Below the pieces are notes generated by a model. It made no database searches, had not been told where the DNA came from, and saw only the letters and a list, made by a program, of their open reading frames with translations. The position numbers were made by a program, and so were the translations under genes. This document shows positions 60,166 to 64,000 of a stretch of DNA of 64,000 bases, in pieces. The first letter of the stretch is position 1. Each line of letters opens with the position of its first letter. Source of the DNA: Nitzschia sp. DOCU1 (Eukaryota > Bacillariophyta > Bacillariophyceae > Bacillariales > Bacillariaceae); the NCBI GenBank assembly GCA_951394045.1, contig OX595990.1:1178001-1242000 (forward strand), written 5' to 3'.

Positions 60166-61890
60166 TTAGAGCTTGCTTTGTAACTTTCCATATATAGCAA
60201 CAAGTTCGCGCTTGAGCACTTTCCCAGAAGAGTTCTTAGGTAGCGAATCCACTAGGAACAAGAAGCGCGGTCGCTTGTAGCTCGCGAGTCCTTGTTCTTG
60301 ACACCACTCCTTCACGTTGTCAAGTTGAAGAGGAGTTTTGGTGACCACAGCGCATGCCACGGCCTCTCCGAATCGATCATCTAGTCGAGGAAAGACGGCG
60401 CATTCTACAATCGCGGGGTTCCGCAACAATACGCGTTCCACTTCTTGGGCCATCACCGTTTCACCACCACTCCGAATGACATCTTTCACTCTTCCGCAAA
60501 AATAGAGCTGTCCGCTCTGATCAAAAAATCCCAAATCTGTCGTCAGATACCAACCACGCAGATTTGTAGCAGGCTCAGATGACCCACGCTCCCAATACCC
60601 ATTCATCACATGAGAGCCCCGCGTTGCAATGATACCTGGTCGATATGGACTCGTTACAATCTTGGTGACCTTTCCTTCTTTGCGATACAATCGTAAATGC
60701 ACATGAGACGGTGGAGAACCAACGCAGTCGCCGTTTGGAGCCGTGGTCGGCAGAGAAACGTCGGTGCTACTGCTGAAATTGATGTGTAAAAATGTAAGCG
60801 AGGAAGCAGCTTCTGTACACGCATAGGTCTGCACTATGCGTGCGTTGGGAAATATTGCTGATAAACGATTGATCATATGCTTGGACGCTGATTGCCCTCC
60901 AATCAGTATGAGTCGAACGAATGGGTAGACAGACGTAGACTTCATTTCTGCAAGGAGGGCAACCAACATGGCAGGTACCATCACGAGTGTATTGGTTGGC
61001 AAAATTTGAGTTTCAAGCGTCGACTTGACCACACCTGGATCGAAATGAGGTTCCGACCTCGGAGGGAAGACCAACGTTCCGCCGGCAAAAAGCACTGCCA
61101 GGCAGCTGCTGATACCACCAACGTGAAAGAGAGGTACTGTCGAGGCAAGCATGACAGTCTCACTGGAATAATTACAAGGCTCGGACAATTTGGCCAACGA
61201 TTGAATAGCAAGCGCGCGATGGCCGAGTCGAACCCCTTTGGAACCACCTGTCGTGCCCGACGTGAAAACAATCATGGCGTCACCGTCGTCCCCTCTCTTT
61301 TCCACGTCGGATATTCTGAGTCTACGGAGGTCGTCTCTGTTAGAATCATCAGGTTGCGTGGGTGACAGCGTTGACTGCAATGCTTCCATGCTGAAATTCG
61401 GTATTGGCAGGCAAATGGATTCGTGATTGAGTTGGCGAGAAACTCGTTCAGCCACTGTACCAAAGTCCTCGCCGTGGACAATAATGGTTATTGATGTTTG
61501 TGGATTCAGAGATTTCAACACATTTGCCATTTCTTGGGGCGTCCATCGAACATTGAGCAGGGCCGCAACACAATAGTGACAGTCAGGTATCAGATTTCTG
61601 TCCGTACATGCAATCAGTGACAAAAGCATATCGATCGAGTTGGAGGAAAGGTAGGCGATGCAAACATCCTGATGTTGGATATCTGTACGCGAGACTTGTA
61701 GAATCTTCTCCTTTAACCAGGTCCGATGTTGTTGGATGCAACGCCAGGCTGATGCATACGAGAGACTGAGAGGAACATCACTCGCACGGTTGGCGCCGCG
61801 CTGAACCAACGCCGCTTTTCCCGCGGAATTTCGACACTCATTCTCGATAATGTCAAGCAGGGAAAGCTTATGCGTACTTCTAGTCTCCAT
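60166..61890 (-). CDS. Acyl-CoA synthetase-like OSB-CoA ligase (MenE/AAE14-like) with SKL end
   Basis: Adenylate-forming ligase, probably activating o-succinylbenzoate to its CoA ester in phylloquinone (vitamin K1) synthesis. Single exon, 574 aa, ATG at 61890. Motifs: MIVFTSGTTGGSKGV (AMP-binding P-loop), VPLFHVGGISSCLAVLFAGG (typical of the OSB-CoA ligase subgroup), QTYACTEAASSLT, GWYLTTDLGFFD (Asp of the hinge region), RVKDVIRSGGETVMAQEVE and NSSGKVLKREL with the catalytic Lys. The C-terminus is -SKL, a perfect peroxisomal PTS1. Plant AAE14 and the following DHNA-CoA synthase also use peroxisomes. The alternative is a general short- or medium-chain acyl-CoA synthetase; the HVGG/SGGE pattern favours MenE-like. 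Confidence 0.77.
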   Translation of the reverse strand: METRSTHKLSLLDIIENECRNSAGKAALVQRGANRASDVPLSLSYASAWRCIQQHRTWLKEKILQVSRTDIQHQDVCIAYLSSNSIDMLLSLIACTDRNLIPDCHYCVAALLNVRWTPQEMANVLKSLNPQTSITIIVHGEDFGTVAERVSRQLNHESICLPIPNFSMEALQSTLSPTQPDDSNRDDLRRLRISDVEKRGDDGDAMIVFTSGTTGGSKGVRLGHRALAIQSLAKLSEPCNYSSETVMLASTVPLFHVGGISSCLAVLFAGGTLVFPPRSEPHFDPGVVKSTLETQILPTNTLVMVPAMLVALLAEMKSTSVYPFVRLILIGGQSASKHMINRLSAIFPNARIVQTYACTEAASSLTFLHINFSSSTDVSLPTTAPNGDCVGSPPSHVHLRLYRKEGKVTKIVTSPYRPGIIATRGSHVMNGYWERGSSEPATNLRGWYLTTDLGFFDQSGQLYFCGRVKDVIRSGGETVMAQEVERVLLRNPAIVECAVFPRLDDRFGEAVACAVVTKTPLQLDNVKEWCQEQGLASYKRPRFLFLVDSLPKNSSGKVLKRELVAIYGKLQSKL

Positions 61891-62265
61891 TGCCCAATTG
61901 ATGGCTGAGGCCGTTTCTTATGATATCATGGGAGAAATATGACATGTGACAACCTACAGAATGAAAGTCCATCATCATTGTCTCTCCCCCAAAGTGCGCC
62001 GAAAAGAGTGAGTTTTCCGTGTCGAGTATCCATTTTTGGCGGGAAAAACGTTAGTTCAAGATGACTCATTCGAGCCAAAGGTTGTAAACGACACGTCAGT
62101 GAGCACGATGAGGTTTTCCTTGCGATCCTCCAATGATGCATCCCGAGAAAGTTGTTGTTGCCACCATGGTAGGCAACAGCTGGCTTGTGTCTTGTTTGCA
62201 TTACGTTAGATTCGACTCAAGCACACACAAGCGAAGTAGCAACTTCTTGTCTTACTTCCTCAATC
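61891..62265. other. Divergent promoter region
   Basis: About 375 bp between the OSB-CoA-ligase-like gene (-) and the YggT-like gene (+). The + frame is open from 62185 without ATG. Nothing else seen. Confidence 0.5.
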
Positions 62266-62835
62266 ATGTTCTCCAAGAGCCTAATTCTTTCATGCTTGGC
62301 CATCTTCGCGGCCACCAGCTCGGTTACGGCGTCCGTGTTCCTTCCCTATGACGCGAAAGTTGTTTCGTTCTCTGGGTCCAGAATTACCAACTCCTACCAA
62401 AACAGTGACTTTGGACGACGAGAGCTAACTAGACTGCGCCAATCTTGCTCGACCAACGGGGCCGCCATGGCCATCCCTGGATATGGTATAGCCGAACAAG
62501 TCTTTGTGGGTGGTTTCATGAACTTTTTGTCCATTTACAATCTTGTGATTACGGCTCGAATCTTGCTTTCCTGGGTCCCACAAGCCCAAAGCATTGGTGT
62601 TCTTCAGCCCGTGTTCCAGATCACGGATCCATACTTGAACTTGTTCCGAGGAATTATTCCTCCAGTATTTGGTTTGGATCTTTCTCCACTCCTCGCGTTT
62701 TTCCTTCTCAATGCTCTCACCAGCGCTACCGCTGCCGTTGGGGCGGAAATCACGCCAGAGTTGCAAAAGAAGCTGGGCAAGAAGTACAGTGCTTTTGGAA
62801 AGAAGCGAAACACCCTGATCTCCTATGCACCTTAA
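62266..62835 (+). CDS. YggT/CCB3-like plastid membrane protein
   Basis: Single exon, 189 aa from the ATG at 62266. Signal peptide MFSKSLILSCLAIFAATSS, then VTASVFLP, near the A-S-A-F cleavage pattern (Phe after A-S-V), and a Ser/Thr/Arg-rich transit-like part, so plastid import is likely. The mature domain has the YggT pattern of two hydrophobic helices: LSIYNLVITARILLSWVPQ, then ITDPYLNLFRGIIPPVFGLDLSPLLAFFLLN, shown by its key DPYLNLFRGIIPP...LDLSP. Plant homologues are YLMG proteins and CCB3, the latter needed for covalent haem attachment to cytochrome b6. CCB3 function here is plausible but not proven by the sequence. The short basic C-terminus (KKYSAFGKKRN) is stromal-looking. Confidence 0.8.
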   Translation: MFSKSLILSCLAIFAATSSVTASVFLPYDAKVVSFSGSRITNSYQNSDFGRRELTRLRQSCSTNGAAMAIPGYGIAEQVFVGGFMNFLSIYNLVITARILLSWVPQAQSIGVLQPVFQITDPYLNLFRGIIPPVFGLDLSPLLAFFLLNALTSATAAVGAEITPELQKKLGKKYSAFGKKRNTLISYAP

Positions 62836-63174
62836 GGATCGATTGGTGGCACGGCAAGTAGACGTTTTGCTCCCAACGGAGCGTTATAGTTGGCTTTACG
62901 GCCGCCAGGGCAACAACTTTGAACAATAGCTCAACGAGTTCGTACACCATAGACATTTTATTTGTAATCAGACATAGCACTCCTTTTAGAAAAATTCGAG
63001 CGGGAGGCAAACTAGTGAGTATGGGTTTGAACGACTATCCGACTTGTTGCCACCCGAAACGTTTAGTCAGCCTGCCACCTCCGCTTTAGATGAAAATCGA
63101 CCAGATATGTTCTGTGGAACAAATAATTTTTGATTGCTCTGAAGTTTTCGTACACTGTTTTTGCTATTCGTATT
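62836..63174. other. Intergenic region between convergent genes
   Basis: About 340 bp of 3' flanks of the YggT-like (+) and elongase (-) genes. No feature recognised. Confidence 0.5.
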
Positions 63175-64000
63175 TTAGGCTACTTTCTTTTTCTTGGGCT
63201 TCATGTACGACTGGACGTAAAACTGGGCAAACAAGAAGAACAACGAAAGAATGTATCCAACGTAGGTGGCCGTGATAGGGGTGGACAAATCTTTGCAGCC
63301 ATTGACAAGGAGGTAGGTGCCTTGAGACATCATGGTAACAAATTGGATCATCTGCATCAAAGTAAGATAGGATTTCCACCAGATGGGAAGTGATTTTCCG
63401 GTGGAGGGGTCCTTAGTGTGCATGCAGATAAAATAGTAAGTGTACATGACGGTGTGAATGAAGCCATTCAAAACGATCGTGAGATAAACATCTCCGTCAT
63501 AGAACACATTGGCATTAAGCCAGTAGAAAAGGAAGATGGTAATGTGGTGATAAACGTGCAAGAACGACAGTTGTCTCCACTTTTTCCCAAGGACAATGAA
63601 AATCGTATCCCAGAAGTCCCAAACCTTCGACACGTAAAATAGCCAAAGAAGGTTAGCCATTGCCGGGTTGTCTCTGCTGTAGCCAACACAAGGGGTAACA
63701 GTGTATCCATTACGGTAAGCCACGAAAATCGCCTCAAGGGTCATGTAAGCGCACAGCATAATCTGGGATACATTGTAAATGAATTTGATGGGATACGGGT
63801 CAATTGCTGGCCTATTGGCCATTACTTTCGACCCAATCACCACAAACAAAAAGTAGGCAAGGGCAATGTTGAAGGCAGTGGCAAAGTCCGTCAAGGGCCA
63901 TCCCTGCGAGTGTGAAGTTCGAGAAAATGAGAAAGTGCCAATGACATGTTCACGTAGAAAATGATAGATCTCCATTTACCTTCGTGTACCCGGTGAAGCG
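63175..64000 (-). CDS. PUFA elongase (ELO family, C18 delta-6 type), 5' end cut
   Basis: Condensing enzyme that extends polyunsaturated acyl-CoA by two carbons at the ER, a step to EPA/DHA. Exons are 64000-63980 (partial; upstream exon runs off the window) and 63903-63175; the intron is 63979-63904 (76 bp, GTAAAT...CGCAG). The seeming ATG inside the window (63975) lies in the intron, so the true start is outside. Spliced sequence reads GYTK-GWPLTDFATAF. Features: DPYPIKFIYNVSQIMLCAYM, VSKVWDFWDTIFIVLGKKW, the His box FLHVYHHITIF, HTVMYTYYFI, and a C-terminal ER-retention-like tail KPKKKKVA. The WDFWDT and HVYHH blocks and the tail match diatom and haptophyte delta-6 type elongases rather than delta-5. 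All His-box residues are present. Confidence 0.88.

Overview
The window reads as nuclear DNA of a diatom (Bacillariophyta), probably a pennate species, though the species cannot be fixed from sequence alone. The evidence is: many short GT-AG introns (about 40-100 bp); several proteins with bipartite plastid presequences cut at an A-x-A-F-type site; three genes of the DUF6824 family, which is strongly expanded in diatoms; a C18 delta-6 type PUFA elongase; and a nucleus-encoded, SKL-ended ligase of phylloquinone synthesis. Genes are dense, mostly 1-4 exons, and alternate strands with short shared promoters. No rRNA, convincing tRNA, CRISPR array or intact transposon was seen.

Layout. 0-9 kb: partial secreted Cys-rich protein (-), plastid FAM210/DUF1279-like membrane protein (+), membrane-anchored aldehyde dehydrogenase (-), type II glycosyltransferase-like protein with an EGF-like segment (+), rhomboid protease (-), CMP-kinase-like protein (+). 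9-24 kb: PP2C phosphatase (+), Thr/Pro-rich type II membrane protein (-), degenerate kinesin (-), multi-cold-shock-domain RNA-binding protein (+), TELO2-like protein (-). 24-36 kb: the most unusual region. It holds three paralogues (A, B, C) of an unrecognised multi-pass membrane family sharing two intron positions and a conserved upstream element, with a TenA gene between B and C, a DUF6824-like AT-hook protein, a degenerate nuclease-like/Excalibur protein, and a duplicated 3' end of paralogue A that looks like the relic of another copy. 36-52 kb: WAPL-like cohesin regulator, DUF6824 regulator flanked by a three-copy repeat, mitochondrial carrier, acidic/Ser-rich unknown protein, MFS transporter, SDHAF3, multi-BRCT protein. 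52-64 kb: two plastid-type proteins, DUF6824 regulator, HIBCH-like hydrolase, RBM34/Nop12-like protein, OSB-CoA ligase-like enzyme, YggT/CCB3-like plastid protein, and a PUFA elongase running off the right edge.

Functional links are mostly by compartment rather than by operon-like clusters. The plastid is served by the FAM210-like, HbpS-like and YggT-like proteins, and indirectly by the peroxisomal OSB-CoA ligase. Chromosome biology is represented by TELO2, WAPL, BRCT and kinesin-like genes. The three-copy membrane family is the best candidate here for something undescribed. Exon coordinates were derived by hand from splice sites and reading-frame continuity, and given starts are the first plausible ATG, so N-termini are the least certain part.
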